DNA of 64,000 nucleotides from NCBI RefSeq assembly GCF_024372725.1, contig NZ_VOUA01000001.1, positions 353,868 through 417,867 on the forward strand, read 5' to 3'. Below, piece by piece: positions 1 through 8,028 of this stretch. Each line of letters begins with the position of its first letter. The first letter of the stretch is position 1. The stretch comes from Methanosarcina sp. KYL-1. GTDB taxonomy: Archaea > Halobacteriota > Methanosarcinia > Methanosarcinales > Methanosarcinaceae. Under the pieces are notes generated by a model. The model searched no databases and was not told where the DNA came from. It worked only from the letters and a program-made list of their open reading frames with translations. The translations under genes were made by a program, and so were the position numbers.

Positions 1-252
1 TAACCTTTCTCTATATCTGGCCTGATCCCTGTCACGGCTTTTTGCCCGAATATCCGGAGGCCCGGAAACCCGGGAATCCATGGGCAGTAAAGTTTCTTTA
101 CAGAATACTTTACAGAAGGAATTATTTGTCCGTACGGCCAATTCCTGTGCAAAAAAGCCTTAAAGCCCTGCTGCAGGCCCCTCTCTGCAGAATCTGATGC
201 GAATAATTTCCCTGTCCTCGGGCACATTCGGGATATCAGGTGCTCTTGAGCG

Positions 253-402
253 TTATTCTGTTCTTAATTCACTTATCGAATGCATGAGCAGGAATAAAAT
301 GGCCGCAATAAATGCCCCTGCCAGTTCAGGCATGAATTCATTTGAAATCATTGCTAAGAGGGTAAAAACAAAAGTGAGTATAATTAATGTATAGTTATTC
401 AT
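253..402 (-). CDS. Small two-helix membrane protein (49 aa), unknown function
   Basis: An ATG at 402 opens a 49-residue frame ending in TAA at 253. The product begins MNNYTLIILTF and has two hydrophobic stretches (about residues 4-19 and 26-41) joined by a short acidic turn (NEFMPEL), followed by a charged tail ELRTE. That is the shape of a helical-hairpin membrane miniprotein. No Shine-Dalgarno is visible just upstream, so translation may be leaderless or the frame may be fortuitous. It stands alone, about 440 bp beyond the end of the hydantoinase gene. I do not recognise a family. The clean hydrophobic/charged pattern is the only support. Confidence 0.42.
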   Translation of the reverse strand: MNNYTLIILTFVFTLLAMISNEFMPELAGAFIAAILFLLMHSISELRTE

Positions 403-718
403 ATATCAAAATAGTCTTATTGGTATAAATTCTTTTTCGCGGATCTTCTGGATTTTTTCCTTTATGGTCGTTTTTTCTAAAACTATTCAAGGCAGAAATA
501 TGCCTCTTATATTCGTTTTTTGTATAATTATTTTATATTTAAATTCTTATGGATGTGTGAAAATAATAAAAAATTAATATCTAAGTACTGGTCAAAAAAG
601 AGTTTAATCGTATATCAATAATTCCTTCATTGATGCCGGAAAATAATGCTGTTTTTATGCGCTTGCACATTTACGTCCTCGTGGACTATCTAGAACTTGC
701 ATATTTCCGTTTTTATGC
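403..718. other. AT-rich intergenic DNA, no gene seen
   Basis: No convincing coding frame. The stretch is AT-rich, with short direct similarities around GCTTGCACATTT and ACTTGCATATTT. It leads directly into the MITE-like element that starts at 719. Confidence 0.5.
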
Positions 719-834
719 AGGACTTACGCACTTGAGATACATAATAAAGTACAATAGACGTTGTGGTTAAATTTAAGATTTAGACAGTTTAAGGTTTAAT
801 TCTATTGATTTCTCAGCTCAACCGCGTAAGTCCT
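719..834. mobile_element. MITE-like element with 11-bp terminal inverted repeats
   Basis: AGGACTTACGC at 719-729 is repeated as its exact reverse complement GCGTAAGTCCT at 824-834. The 116-bp element has an AT-rich interior and no coding capacity. TTATGC abuts the left end (713-718), and the same hexamer recurs one base beyond the right end (836-841), as expected of a target-site duplication. It sits 9 bp past the stop codon of the hydantoinase gene. Terminal sequences of this kind occur on some archaeal and cyanobacterial insertion sequences; which transposase mobilised it is unknown. Confidence 0.6.
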
Positions 835-843
835 ATTATGCAT

Positions 844-2766
844 TCACGCGCTTGCGTAGTTTCCGGTGCCCAGGAAGACCAGTTTTGTCTCCATGGGGTT
901 TTTCCAGCCATCAGGCACGATTTCTCTTTTGTCTATTTCGATCCGGATCTTGCCGGGGTCAAGGCCCGAGTCGGCCATGTAGTCCATTATCAATTTTTCT
1001 CCCAGGCTGTGAGCATGGTCAAGGGCTTCTCCGTAATGTCCGAACCTTTCCCTTCCCCTCTCCGAAAAGACGAAGAATTCCAGGTCAGGAGCTGCCATGG
1101 ATACAGGCCTTATCAGGATTTCGGCTCTGCGTACTCCTTTTGCGGCAAGGGCTCCGGCTGCGTTTCCTGCTTCCGCATGTTTCGGGACTACGATTTCCGC
1201 ATCAAGGATATTCTTCAACTCTTCCTGATAGGCGACAACCGGGCCCCCGATAAGGACCACCGGGACTTCCACTTTGAATTTTGCGGGAGATTCGAGGTCA
1301 AAGATTTTCCTGACCTCGGTTTTATCGACTCCATCCAGGAAGAACGATATGAGTCCCGAGGCCATGTTTCTGGCAAACTCTTTCTTTATATGCCTGGCAA
1401 ATTCCTCTTTTTCCATCCCCACAAGGGACCCGAGCATCGCTGCTCCTATTTCCGAAGCCTCAGTTTCCCATTCTGTATAGTCCCCGAGCACGTGGAGGGC
1501 GTCAGTAGGGGTAAACCCGACTGCCTGGATCAGGCGCTTCTGGAGCAGGGAGTCCAGCTGGTAGGATGCAGGATACTTTCCAAGGCGGGTGTACATCTCG
1601 GAAACGGATGTAGGCGTTTCGCTTACCGCATCCAGGACTTCCTTTTCCCCTTTGCTGATCTCTATTGGCCTGTACCCTGTCCTGATGTAGAACTTTGTGG
1701 GCTGGAAATTGATCCCCATGATTATTTTCGAGGGCATGGGGTTTACTTTCAACTGCTGCAGGAAACCCAGGTAAAGTGAAGCCGCCCTGCAGAGCGGAAT
1801 TACCCGGTGGGGTCCGATGGTAATCTTTTTTTCTTTGACCCAGACGTGGCTGTCTCCCCCCATTGCCGAGGTCTCCATTTTTATCGCCCTGACCCGGGTC
1901 GTCCAGCCTCCAACTACGGCTCCGGCTTCGCTCATCTCAGGGACCCCGTTTTTGATCATGGAAATGTCCGTGCTCGTACCTCCCACGTCGATCATGGCGC
2001 AGGTATCCTTTCCGCTCAGGAAAGCGGCTCCCACCAGGCTTCCCGCAGGGCCCGAAAAGATGGACTCGATGGGTTTTTCCAGGGCCTTTTTGATTCCCAC
2101 GACGGACCCGTCGCATTTGAGCATCAGGACTTTTGCCTCCATCCCGCGGCTTTCTATTTCTTTTACCACGGTCTGCATGAATTTCTCGGAAATCGGGATT
2201 AACTGGGCGTTAAAAAAAGCAGTTACAGCCCTTTCGAAGGCTCCCAGGTCCTGGGAGAGTTCGTGGGCACAGACCACGGGCAGGCCGGTAAGTTCAAAAA
2301 CGGCTTTCTTTACGGCAATTTCGTGTTCGGGGTTTCTTATGCTGAAATAGGACGAAACCGCAAATGCCGATACCTTTTCTTTAACTTCCAGGGCGAATTT
2401 CTTCACAGCTTCAAGGTCAAGGGGAGCGGCCTCTGCCCCGTTGTACCCGTGCCCACCGTTTACCTGAATATAGTGGGGGGTCGGAAGTTCTTTTGTGAGG
2501 TCATAGTTCCCGACAAGGATCAGCCCTACCGGGAAGCCTGTCCCTTCCAGGATCGTGTTGGTGGAAAGGGTGGTAGAAACCGATACGACTTTTACGTTTT
2601 TTATGTACTCTTTGTCCAGCCCGTCAATTGCGTTTTTAATGCCTTCGAGCGGGTCAGGGTATGTCGTAAGCGCCTTGCTTACCGCGATGACGGTGTCATC
2701 CCTGTTCCTGACAATTACGGCGTCGGTGTAGGTACCTCCTGCATCAATACCAAGGCTGTAGTGCAT
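844..2766 (-). CDS. Hydantoinase/oxoprolinase-family protein (HyuA-like)
   Basis: A 640-residue protein of the hydantoinase A/5-oxoprolinase family (ASKHA fold). The N-terminus LGIDAGGTYTDAVIV is the first phosphate-binding motif. The central IDVGGTSTDISMI (about residues 258-270) is the second, preceded by the family signature SIFSGPAGSLVGAAFL. The C-terminal third diverges from bacterial HyuA, so the substrate cannot be named; no HyuB partner is adjacent. ATG is preceded by AAAGGAG on the minus strand. Related genes in methanogens often sit beside corrinoid or methyltransferase functions, and a DUF1638 gene lies 1 kb away, but a link is only inference. Confidence 0.85.
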   Translation of the reverse strand: MHYSLGIDAGGTYTDAVIVRNRDDTVIAVSKALTTYPDPLEGIKNAIDGLDKEYIKNVKVVSVSTTLSTNTILEGTGFPVGLILVGNYDLTKELPTPHYIQVNGGHGYNGAEAAPLDLEAVKKFALEVKEKVSAFAVSSYFSIRNPEHEIAVKKAVFELTGLPVVCAHELSQDLGAFERAVTAFFNAQLIPISEKFMQTVVKEIESRGMEAKVLMLKCDGSVVGIKKALEKPIESIFSGPAGSLVGAAFLSGKDTCAMIDVGGTSTDISMIKNGVPEMSEAGAVVGGWTTRVRAIKMETSAMGGDSHVWVKEKKITIGPHRVIPLCRAASLYLGFLQQLKVNPMPSKIIMGINFQPTKFYIRTGYRPIEISKGEKEVLDAVSETPTSVSEMYTRLGKYPASYQLDSLLQKRLIQAVGFTPTDALHVLGDYTEWETEASEIGAAMLGSLVGMEKEEFARHIKKEFARNMASGLISFFLDGVDKTEVRKIFDLESPAKFKVEVPVVLIGGPVVAYQEELKNILDAEIVVPKHAEAGNAAGALAAKGVRRAEILIRPVSMAAPDLEFFVFSERGRERFGHYGEALDHAHSLGEKLIMDYMADSGLDPGKIRIEIDKREIVPDGWKNPMETKLVFLGTGNYASA

Positions 2767-3223
2767 TTTTCTAACTCCTTTTTAGTTTTTACTGGCATTT
2801 ACTGGTATTCGCGTATTGCAGGTTAGATATCCCAATTCTTTTAAATACTTTTCCAATTTCTTTATTCACTGTTAACTTTAAAAATTCATTATCAATTGCC
2901 AACTTTTTACTTTTATCCGTTAAGTTACGCTTAAATAATTTTCTATTAAGCTCGTGCAGTCGTGCCCGATTAATACTCCATTCTCCACCTTTCTCATGGA
3001 AAATCTTCTGCCAGTTCTTTCTGTTAATTTTTTGCACTTAAGGTTAAAGACTGCCAGAAAAAAATGGGCTGAAAAGGACTGAAAAAAACGGGTTAGAATA
3101 AAAGTTGAATTGGGAATAACATCAACCGATAATAAGAGACACTAAAAGTAGAATTAATGAAGAATTGAAGGAAAGGAATATGGAAAGGAATATGGAAAGG
3201 AATCAAGGATGGGGGTTCAGGCT
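2767..3223. other. Intergenic, AT-rich; a weak basic frame only
   Basis: It contains a possible minus-strand frame (2789-3037, 82 residues, Lys/Arg/Asn-rich) without a ribosome site or recognisable motif. A purine-rich stretch repeats GGAAAGGAATAT (3172-3199). I see no supportable gene. Confidence 0.4.
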
Positions 3224-3652
3224 TCAAAACCAGCCCTGGAGGTGGAGCTCGTCAGTAAGCATTTCTTTTAAGAGGTTCAGCCTGTCTACCGAATTCTTTA
3301 TCTGTTCAGGCTTGTCGAGGAGTTCTTCGCACCCGGTTTCTTCTTGAATGGTGGTGACCCTCAAAAGTTCGGCAAAGTTTACGCATTCGTCCAGGAAGCT
3401 GTTAAAGAGCCTGCGGGATTTCATAAAGTAGTCAGAGGTCCTGAAGTCCGGCTGGAGGGTTTTTTCGTATTCTGCCCTCTGTTTTATTTCCGAGGCCTGG
3501 AACCGGGCTTCCACATAGTCCCTTGTATTGAGGGAATCGCCGATGTCCCGGAGGACGGCTCCTATGTGCTGGATGAAGTAGGCTACTTCAAAAGCCCACT
3601 GCTTATCGTAATTTGTCTGGGGGCCGGGATTGAAAAAAGGGGTGGTATCCAT
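3224..3652 (-). CDS. Conserved-looking hypothetical protein (142 aa)
   Basis: Soluble, largely helical, acidic protein with no signal peptide or membrane segment. The start ATG at 3652 is preceded on its strand by AGGAG (GCAGGAGATACCGGCA), which fixes the start. Helices such as QWAFEVAYFIQHIGAVLRDIGDSL and a C-terminal leucine-rich stretch suggest a helical bundle. I recognise no family and give no function. It reads the same way as the DUF1638 gene behind it, about 150 bp away, and could be cotranscribed. Confidence 0.65.
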   Translation of the reverse strand: MDTTPFFNPGPQTNYDKQWAFEVAYFIQHIGAVLRDIGDSLNTRDYVEARFQASEIKQRAEYEKTLQPDFRTSDYFMKSRRLFNSFLDECVNFAELLRVTTIQEETGCEELLDKPEQIKNSVDRLNLLKEMLTDELHLQGWF

Positions 3653-3806
3653 TGCCGGTATCTCCTGCTAATTTTTCCTTTCGCCTTCTCACAATATTAA
3701 CAGTCTTGACAGCCTTAACAGTCTTAACAGTCTGGGACGGATTGAATAAAAATTTAACTATGTTTTCCGGTTGCACCTTACGTTTTTTCCGGAGTCGGTT
3801 AAGTTT

Positions 3807-4604
3807 TCATTCTTTTTTTCTTCTGAGGATTTCTTCCCTTGCCCTCTTATAACAGTTTTCGATAAGTTCCGGGCTGCCTTTCATCTCCACTATTTCAAAA
3901 CCAAAGAGGTCTGCAAATTCCCGGACCTTTGCCTCAAACTCTTTTTCATAGTGAAGCCCCGTATCCACCTTTGCAACGTTTTTGTATCCTGAATAATCAA
4001 AGACCATCTTTGTCATTTCTACGTTTTCAGGGTCAGGGGTAACCCTGGATGCGACCAGCATCTCTTTCCAGTATACTGCCCCAACCGGGGTCAGGAAATA
4101 TGTGCCCGTACCTTCAGCCTGCAGTTTTGAAAGGAAAGCCCCCCTGCCTCCGAGTACGGCTCCTACGCAGTCGTCTACAATTCCCCCTCCCTTTTCTGCC
4201 AGGATAAAAACCGGAAAGCCTGAGGCCTCAAAGTCCTTTTCAATACTTCCCAGCACGTTTCCGCAGAGCCCGTAGAGTACGAAGGCCCCGTCGGAATATT
4301 CCCTTATCTCCTCCACACTCTCGTAGACCGCTTCTCTGAGCCTATCGGGAAACCCGTCCAGGGCAAATTCGAGCAGGTCCACAATAAGGGTGAAACCGCT
4401 GCTCTTTTCCCTTTCGGATTTTTTCGGGATTTTTTCCAGAGGCAGGACCCTGTAAGGATAGCCTATTTCTTTCAGTTTCCTGACAAGTCCTTCATTGTTT
4501 TCGTTTTCGAGGACAATAACCTCTTCCAGTTCGGGCCCCTTTTCTATCAGGTACACGACCTCGTCCTCAAAAATCCGGCATCCGATGATTGTCATTACTG
4601 GCAT
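3807..4604 (-). CDS. DUF1638 family protein
   Basis: A 265-residue protein matching the DUF1638 family of methanogens and other anaerobes. The N-terminus is MPVMTIIGCRIFEDEVVYLI. The middle contains the family motifs VLYGLCGN and the glycine-rich AEKGGGIVDDCVGAVLGGR, then YFLTPVGAVYWKEM. Conserved cysteines are present in GCRIF, GLCGN and DDCVG. Family members are often encoded near corrinoid methyltransferase genes; the biochemical role is not established. The length is typical. Upstream (4605-4942) is a long pyrimidine-rich tract and promoter-like sequence. Confidence 0.85.
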   Translation of the reverse strand: MPVMTIIGCRIFEDEVVYLIEKGPELEEVIVLENENNEGLVRKLKEIGYPYRVLPLEKIPKKSEREKSSGFTLIVDLLEFALDGFPDRLREAVYESVEEIREYSDGAFVLYGLCGNVLGSIEKDFEASGFPVFILAEKGGGIVDDCVGAVLGGRGAFLSKLQAEGTGTYFLTPVGAVYWKEMLVASRVTPDPENVEMTKMVFDYSGYKNVAKVDTGLHYEKEFEAKVREFADLFGFEIVEMKGSPELIENCYKRAREEILRRKKE

Positions 4605-4670
4605 GGTGAATCGTCCTTTTTTTCAGGCTTTTTGGATCAGATTACTAATATATATCCGGATTCATATATT

Positions 4671-4733
4671 GGTTCTTCTTCTCCTTCTTCTCTTCCTTCT
4701 TCTTCTCCTTCTTCTCTTTCTTCTCTTCCTTAA
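4671..4733. repeat. Pyrimidine-only CTT/CTTCTC repeat tract
   Basis: About 60 bp composed almost entirely of C and T, built from CTTCTTCTC and TTCCTTCTT units, in the 338-bp gap between the divergent DUF1638 and GNAT genes. Downstream in the same gap, TATTGGAGATTTGATAC occurs twice in tandem (4829-4845 and 4845-4861). Confidence 0.6.
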
Positions 4734-4942
4734 ATTCCCTTAAGTTCCTGCTTTCAAAATTCTTCGTGATGCGTTTTTTCTTTTTACCTGCCCCTTCAGG
4801 TTTTTTCTTACTTTCCTAAAATGTATATATTGGAGATTTGATACTATTGGAGATTTGATACCTGTTGGGAGAAATTTTCAATAAACTTCTGGATTCGGAT
4901 TATTTAGTAAGTTGATAATTTAGTAAGTTTCAGGAACAGGAT

Positions 4943-5488
4943 ATGATGGAAACACGCTACAGTGTCAGAAAAGCCAATCTTTCGGACCTGCACAAAATTA
5001 AGGCTCTTTACAGGACAGTTGCAGCCCTTTCCGGCGGGATTGCAAGGGAAGCCGATGAAGTTACCTGGGATTACGTCCGGAACTTTATAGAAAAAAGCCT
5101 TGGGGCCGGCGTTATTCTGGCAGTTGAAAACCCCCTGGACCCTGAAGAAATCATCGCAGAGGTCCACACCTATACACCCGGGATAAAGGTCTTTGCCCAC
5201 GTTTTTGGCGACCTGACCATCGTTGTGCATCCGGACCACCAGGAAAAAGGAGTCGGAAAACTGCTCTTTGCCACCCTGATGGAAGAAATCGAATCCAGGC
5301 ACCCGGAAATCGTCAGGGTGGAACTTATTGCCAGGGAAAGCAACGAAAAGGCCATCAGGTTTTACAAAAAGTTCGGTTTTAAGGCCGAGGGCCGGCTTGA
5401 AAACAGGATTTGCGGCAAAACAGGAAAGCTGGAAGCCGACATCCCCATGGGCTGGGTCCGGCAGGGGCCGGGGCAAGGGCCGGGGTAG
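4943..5488 (+). CDS. GNAT-family N-acetyltransferase
   Basis: A 181-residue GNAT acetyltransferase. Motif A, the acetyl-CoA pyrophosphate loop, is V-H-P-D-H-Q-E-K-G-V-G-K-L-L (about residues 94-107), matching Q/R-x-x-G-x-G/A. It is followed by motif B, with NEKAIRFYKKFGFKAEGRLEN typical of the C-terminal beta-bulge. The substrate is unknown. Two adjacent ATGs (4943, 4946) are possible starts behind CAGGAACAGGAT. The last residues (RQGPGQGPG) are a short Gly/Pro/Gln tail. Encoded divergently from the DUF1638 gene. Confidence 0.88.
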   Translation: MMETRYSVRKANLSDLHKIKALYRTVAALSGGIAREADEVTWDYVRNFIEKSLGAGVILAVENPLDPEEIIAEVHTYTPGIKVFAHVFGDLTIVVHPDHQEKGVGKLLFATLMEEIESRHPEIVRVELIARESNEKAIRFYKKFGFKAEGRLENRICGKTGKLEADIPMGWVRQGPGQGPG

Positions 5489-5577
5489 CAGGCTTGAAGC
5501 CCCCGGTTCCGGGAGGATGCGGGAGTGAAGCAAGTACGGGTTTTTGGGGATAAATTAAGGCTGGCTTTTCCGGCTGC

Positions 5578-5886
5578 TTATTCAACGGTTTTCGGTTTGC
5601 AGACCATGGCTCCGGGTTTGCAGACTTTGTGGCAGGCCCCGTCTCCCACGCACCTTCCGTCATTTACAGGCACGGCAACTCTTTTTCCTTCGATTTCCTG
5701 CAGTTCGTATACCCCTTCGGAACACACACGGACGCACTTCCCGCAGCCAGTGCACTTTTCACGGTCAACGTATTCGATGAAGGCGGGAATCCATTCACTG
5801 CCATCTTTCCGGATGCCGGTCACGTATTTTTTGTTTTTGTCCATTCCGCTGCAGCAGGAGCAGGTTGGGGTAGAAAGCGTTTTCAT
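5578..5886 (-). CDS. Nif-type ferredoxin III, 2[4Fe-4S]
   Basis: About 102 residues from the ATG at 5886, chosen because GGAGG lies 8 bases upstream; an upstream frame extension (to 5925) has no ribosome site. The protein carries CTGCGKCVRVC and CVGDGACHKVCKP, eight cysteines able to bind two [4Fe-4S] clusters, plus an N-terminal TCSCC. The sequence VTGIRKDGSEWIPAFIEY just before the first cluster motif is characteristic of the nitrogenase-associated ferredoxin III family. It would donate electrons, possibly to nitrogenase reductase encoded at 38 kb, although it is not in the nif operon. Confidence 0.8.
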   Translation of the reverse strand: MKTLSTPTCSCCSGMDKNKKYVTGIRKDGSEWIPAFIEYVDREKCTGCGKCVRVCSEGVYELQEIEGKRVAVPVNDGRCVGDGACHKVCKPGAMVCKPKTVE

Positions 5887-6154
5887 ATCAGTTACCTCCG
5901 GACTAATAACCATAATAACAACCATAATTCACCATTAGAAATACTGTTTTTGCTGTATTGATTCCTCATCATTGAAGAACCATCCTTACATCAGTACTTT
6001 TTTCCTTATTTCAGTTCTTTTCTTCTCATGTCAGTTTTTTCATATCAATTTTCTTTGATAATAGGCTCATGGTTTTAAGATTTGTTTTTCCCAATATTCA
6101 TTAAGGGTTATTAAGGGTTTTTCGAGAAATTCAATGGTTGAAGGAGGATGAGAA

Positions 6155-6307
6155 ATGGAAGATGAAAAGGAAGCGGTTCAGGAAGAAGAAAATCCTGATA
6201 CAGGTACAGAAACCGATGACGAAGACCTTTTGTACACGCATAAGCCGGAATCCCGGGATAGCGGCATGCGCTGGAATAACACCTTATGCAGAAAGCCGGG
6301 ACGCTGA
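6155..6307 (+). CDS. Possible small acidic protein (50 aa)
   Basis: ATG at 6155 follows AAGGAGG (6141-6147) at good spacing, and the frame runs 50 codons to TGA at 6305-6307. The product starts MEDEKEAVQEEENPDTGTET, strongly acidic, then turns basic (WNNTLCRKPGR). No domain is recognisable. The good ribosome site and biased composition argue for a real gene; the short length argues against. It precedes four copies of a 15-bp repeat. Confidence 0.4.
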   Translation: MEDEKEAVQEEENPDTGTETDDEDLLYTHKPESRDSGMRWNNTLCRKPGR

Positions 6308-6350
6308 AACTCAAGAGTATTGCCTGAGCCTGGTGGTTTTCATACTAATT

Positions 6351-6410
6351 ATTCAACATCAAGAAATTCAACATCAAGAAATTCAACATCAAGAAATTCA
6401 ACATCAATAA
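6351..6410. repeat. 15-bp tandem repeat, 4 copies
   Basis: ATTCAACATCAAGAA occurs three times in tandem (6351-6395) followed by ATTCAACATCAATAA (6396-6410). It lies between the acidic small ORF and the first AhpD-like gene. Confidence 0.85.
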
Positions 6411-6449
6411 CTCAACTTCATAAAATTAGCTTCAAATTGAAAAGGTTTT

Positions 6450-6490
6450 AAAGTATAATTTGTACTAATTAAAGTATAATTTGTACTAAT
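6450..6490. promoter_or_regulatory. Duplicated near-palindromic operator candidate
   Basis: AAAGTATAATTTGTACTAAT is present twice, at 6450-6469 and 6471-6490, exactly 21 bp (two helical turns) apart. Each unit is nearly palindromic (AGTATAA-TTTGTACT). The pair ends about 30 bp before the ATG of the AhpD-like gene, over the promoter/start region, so binding would be expected to control that gene. The regulator is unknown; the ArsR protein encoded next door is one candidate. Confidence 0.5.
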
Positions 6491-6518
6491 ATATTTGTCT
6501 AAACCGGAGGATAATATT

Positions 6519-6860
6519 ATGTCATTTTTGAATGAAATGTTGCCTGAAACAGCGGAAGCTTTTGGACAGATGAGGAACTCTATTTTTAAGGACGGTTTCC
6601 TCGACATTAAGACAAAAGAGCTGATCGCCGTTGCTTCCGCGGTCCTCATGCGCTGCCAGTTTTGCGTTGACGTGCACTCCCAGCGGGCTGTTGCTGCAGG
6701 GGCTACGAAGGGAGAGATCGCAGAAGCCATTTCAGTTGCCATGTTTGTGGCTGCCGGGTCGCAGGTCGGGTGGACGAACATATACGGGGAAAACGTATAC
6801 GATAAAATTTTTGAAAAGGATAAGGAAGAAGAGGACTGCTGCTGTTGCTGTGATGACTGA
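6519..6860 (+). CDS. Carboxymuconolactone decarboxylase/AhpD-like protein with poly-Cys tail
   Basis: 113 residues from ATG 6519, chosen because GGAGG lies 8 bases upstream and because the paralogue at 8029 begins at the equivalent residue. The CMD/AhpD signature M-R-C-Q-F-C-V-D-V-H places the redox pair at C46 and C49 with H53. Such proteins reduce peroxides or lipoyl partners, or act as disulfide reductases. Unusually, the C-terminus after an acidic linker is five consecutive cysteines followed by DD (C107-C111), which suggests metal or metalloid binding. Neighbours are ArsR regulators and an arsenite exporter. Confidence 0.85.
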   Translation: MSFLNEMLPETAEAFGQMRNSIFKDGFLDIKTKELIAVASAVLMRCQFCVDVHSQRAVAAGATKGEIAEAISVAMFVAAGSQVGWTNIYGENVYDKIFEKDKEEEDCCCCCDD

Positions 6861-6903
6861 AACCTTCCCTTCCACTTATTTGATTTTTTTTCTTTCTTTG
6901 AGT

Positions 6904-7263
6904 TTATTCCGATTTTTTGTCCTGCATTTGCTTTACAGTCTTCAAAATATTCCCAAATTCCGGGTTAAGCCTGTAAAAGCGCCATTTTGAGCTGTTGTAG
7001 GGTTCGATGATCCCGCAGTTTTTCATAATTGTAAGGTGGTGTGAGACCAGGTTCTGCCTCTCATTCAATTTGAATATCAGTTCGCAGACGCAGTGGTCTC
7101 TTTGGGAAAGGAAGTATGCGATTTTCAACCTTATCGGGTGCCCGAGAGCGCTGAATACCTCGCTCGCTTTTTTTATGTCGTTCTCAAGGAAATCGACTTC
7201 TTCGAGCATCTTTTCTTCCCATTCTTTTTTTATTCCGGGGTCCGCAGGGCAGCAGTAACTCAT
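6904..7263 (-). CDS. ArsR-family transcriptional regulator
   Basis: 119 residues with an ArsR/SmtB winged helix. SALGHPIRLKIAYFLSQRDHCVCELIF contains the metalloid-sensing C-V-C pair in the alpha-3 position. It is followed by the recognition helix QNLVSHHLTIMKNCGII and the wing SKWRFYRLN. An additional N-terminal MSYCC and a cysteine in MKNCG could contribute to sensing. It converges on the AhpD-like gene, ending 43 bp from it. No strong ribosome site precedes the ATG, so the message may be leaderless. Likely a local repressor responding to arsenite-like or thiol-reactive ligands (inference). Confidence 0.88.
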   Translation of the reverse strand: MSYCCPADPGIKKEWEEKMLEEVDFLENDIKKASEVFSALGHPIRLKIAYFLSQRDHCVCELIFKLNERQNLVSHHLTIMKNCGIIEPYNSSKWRFYRLNPEFGNILKTVKQMQDKKSE

Positions 7264-7336
7264 AAAGAAAAGAAGTTAAGCTTTCTAAATAAGGTTTTTC
7301 ACTTCACTATAAAGGGGCCTATATTTAAAAAATTAA

Positions 7337-7420
7337 AAAGGAGGCAGATTTTTCTTTTCTAAAGGAGGTAGATTTTTCTTTTCTTATACTTCATTAAACT
7401 TCATCAAACTTCATCAAACT
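7337..7420. repeat. Two 24-bp direct repeats followed by 10-bp repeats
   Basis: AAAGGAGG(C/T)AGATTTTTC plus TTTTCT is repeated in tandem at 7337-7360 and 7361-7384 with one difference. It is followed by ACTTCAT(T/C)AA repeated three times (about 7388-7417), which runs into the last codons of the gene ending at 7404. The repeats lie between the ArsR start and that gene's end. Confidence 0.7.
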
Positions 7421-7724
7421 CGATACTGATGCTGCCTGCCTTTTTTGCGAGGGATTTTGCCAGGAAGCCGCTTTCAAGCTTGCAGAGGTTTAGCACTGCA
7501 CAGGGTACCAGGCAGTTTGAGGAACACTGGGCTTCCTTTGCCCGGTCAATAACATAATTGTCCTTGATGTCCATTGTTTCCATCATGGGAATTTCCATGT
7601 GGGAAAATTTCTTTATTTTTTCGCAGGGGGTTTCAATGTCCACTATGATTTTTCCGCCTTTCATGTTTCCACGGACTTTGTGGACAAAACCGCAGAGAGT
7701 GGAATTTACGGTAATTTCTGTCAA
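7404..7724 (-). CDS. Small six-cysteine protein, unknown function (paralogue 1)
   Basis: 106 residues, probably starting at a TTG (7724) that follows AAGGTGACAGT. The N-terminus MTEITVNSTLCGFVHKVRG leads to a beta-rich first half containing C11 and C34. The second half has the cluster C-S-S-N-C-L-V-P-C-(5)-C (C67, C71, C75, C81). Six cysteines are conserved in the paralogue at 10744, consistent with a metal or Fe-S site. I do not recognise a characterised family. It is divergent from the second AhpD-like gene, with a 300-bp shared control region. Confidence 0.8.
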   Translation of the reverse strand: MTEITVNSTLCGFVHKVRGNMKGGKIIVDIETPCEKIKKFSHMEIPMMETMDIKDNYVIDRAKEAQCSSNCLVPCAVLNLCKLESGFLAKSLAKKAGSISIEFDEV

Positions 7725-7893
7725 ACTGTCACCTTGGAATGTTTTTGGGTTATGTGATGTTTTTATGATTTCTCTTCTCGGTTAACTTCTGGTTAACTTC
7801 TTTCTATGCCTGTTATACTTGCTTTTTCTATTTTTTATCATTTTCTTCATTTTCTGAAGCAGGCTTAATCTGAATAACAATGACGTGTCAAGA

Positions 7894-7926
7894 AAATACA
7901 CATCGGTTAACCAATCCAGTGTATTT
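7894..7926. promoter_or_regulatory. Inverted repeat in divergent promoter region
   Basis: AAATACAC (7894-7901) and GTGTATTT (7919-7926) form an 8-bp inverted repeat with a 17-bp spacer between the divergent genes at 7724 and 8029. It could be an operator or a hairpin. Confidence 0.35.
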
Positions 7927-7954
7927 GATAAAAGGTATATCAAGTCAGTGGAGT

Positions 7955-7974
7955 ACATCAATTTTTGTTGATAT
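7955..7974. promoter_or_regulatory. ATATCAA-N6-TTGATAT-type operator upstream of second AhpD-like gene
   Basis: ACATCAA-N6-TTGATAT, one mismatch from a perfect 20-bp palindrome. It ends about 15 bp upstream of the TATA-like TTTTATAAA (about 7989-7998) and 54 bp upstream of the start codon. It has the same architecture as the elements at 12701, 13387, 15783 and 21612. Confidence 0.5.
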
Positions 7975-8028
7975 TTGGCTTTCCGTATTTTATAAATTCA
8001 AATCCTTGACTAAGCTGGAGGAATTAAG

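Noticed and set aside
2789..3037. 82-codon minus-strand frame rich in Lys, Arg and Asn upstream of the hydantoinase gene
   Set aside because: No ribosome site, no motif, composition expected of AT-rich non-coding DNA; not listed as a gene.
6111..6416. CRISPR-like short repeats (15-bp units)
   Set aside because: Units are contiguous with no spacers; simple tandem repeat. No CRISPR array or cas gene was seen in the window.
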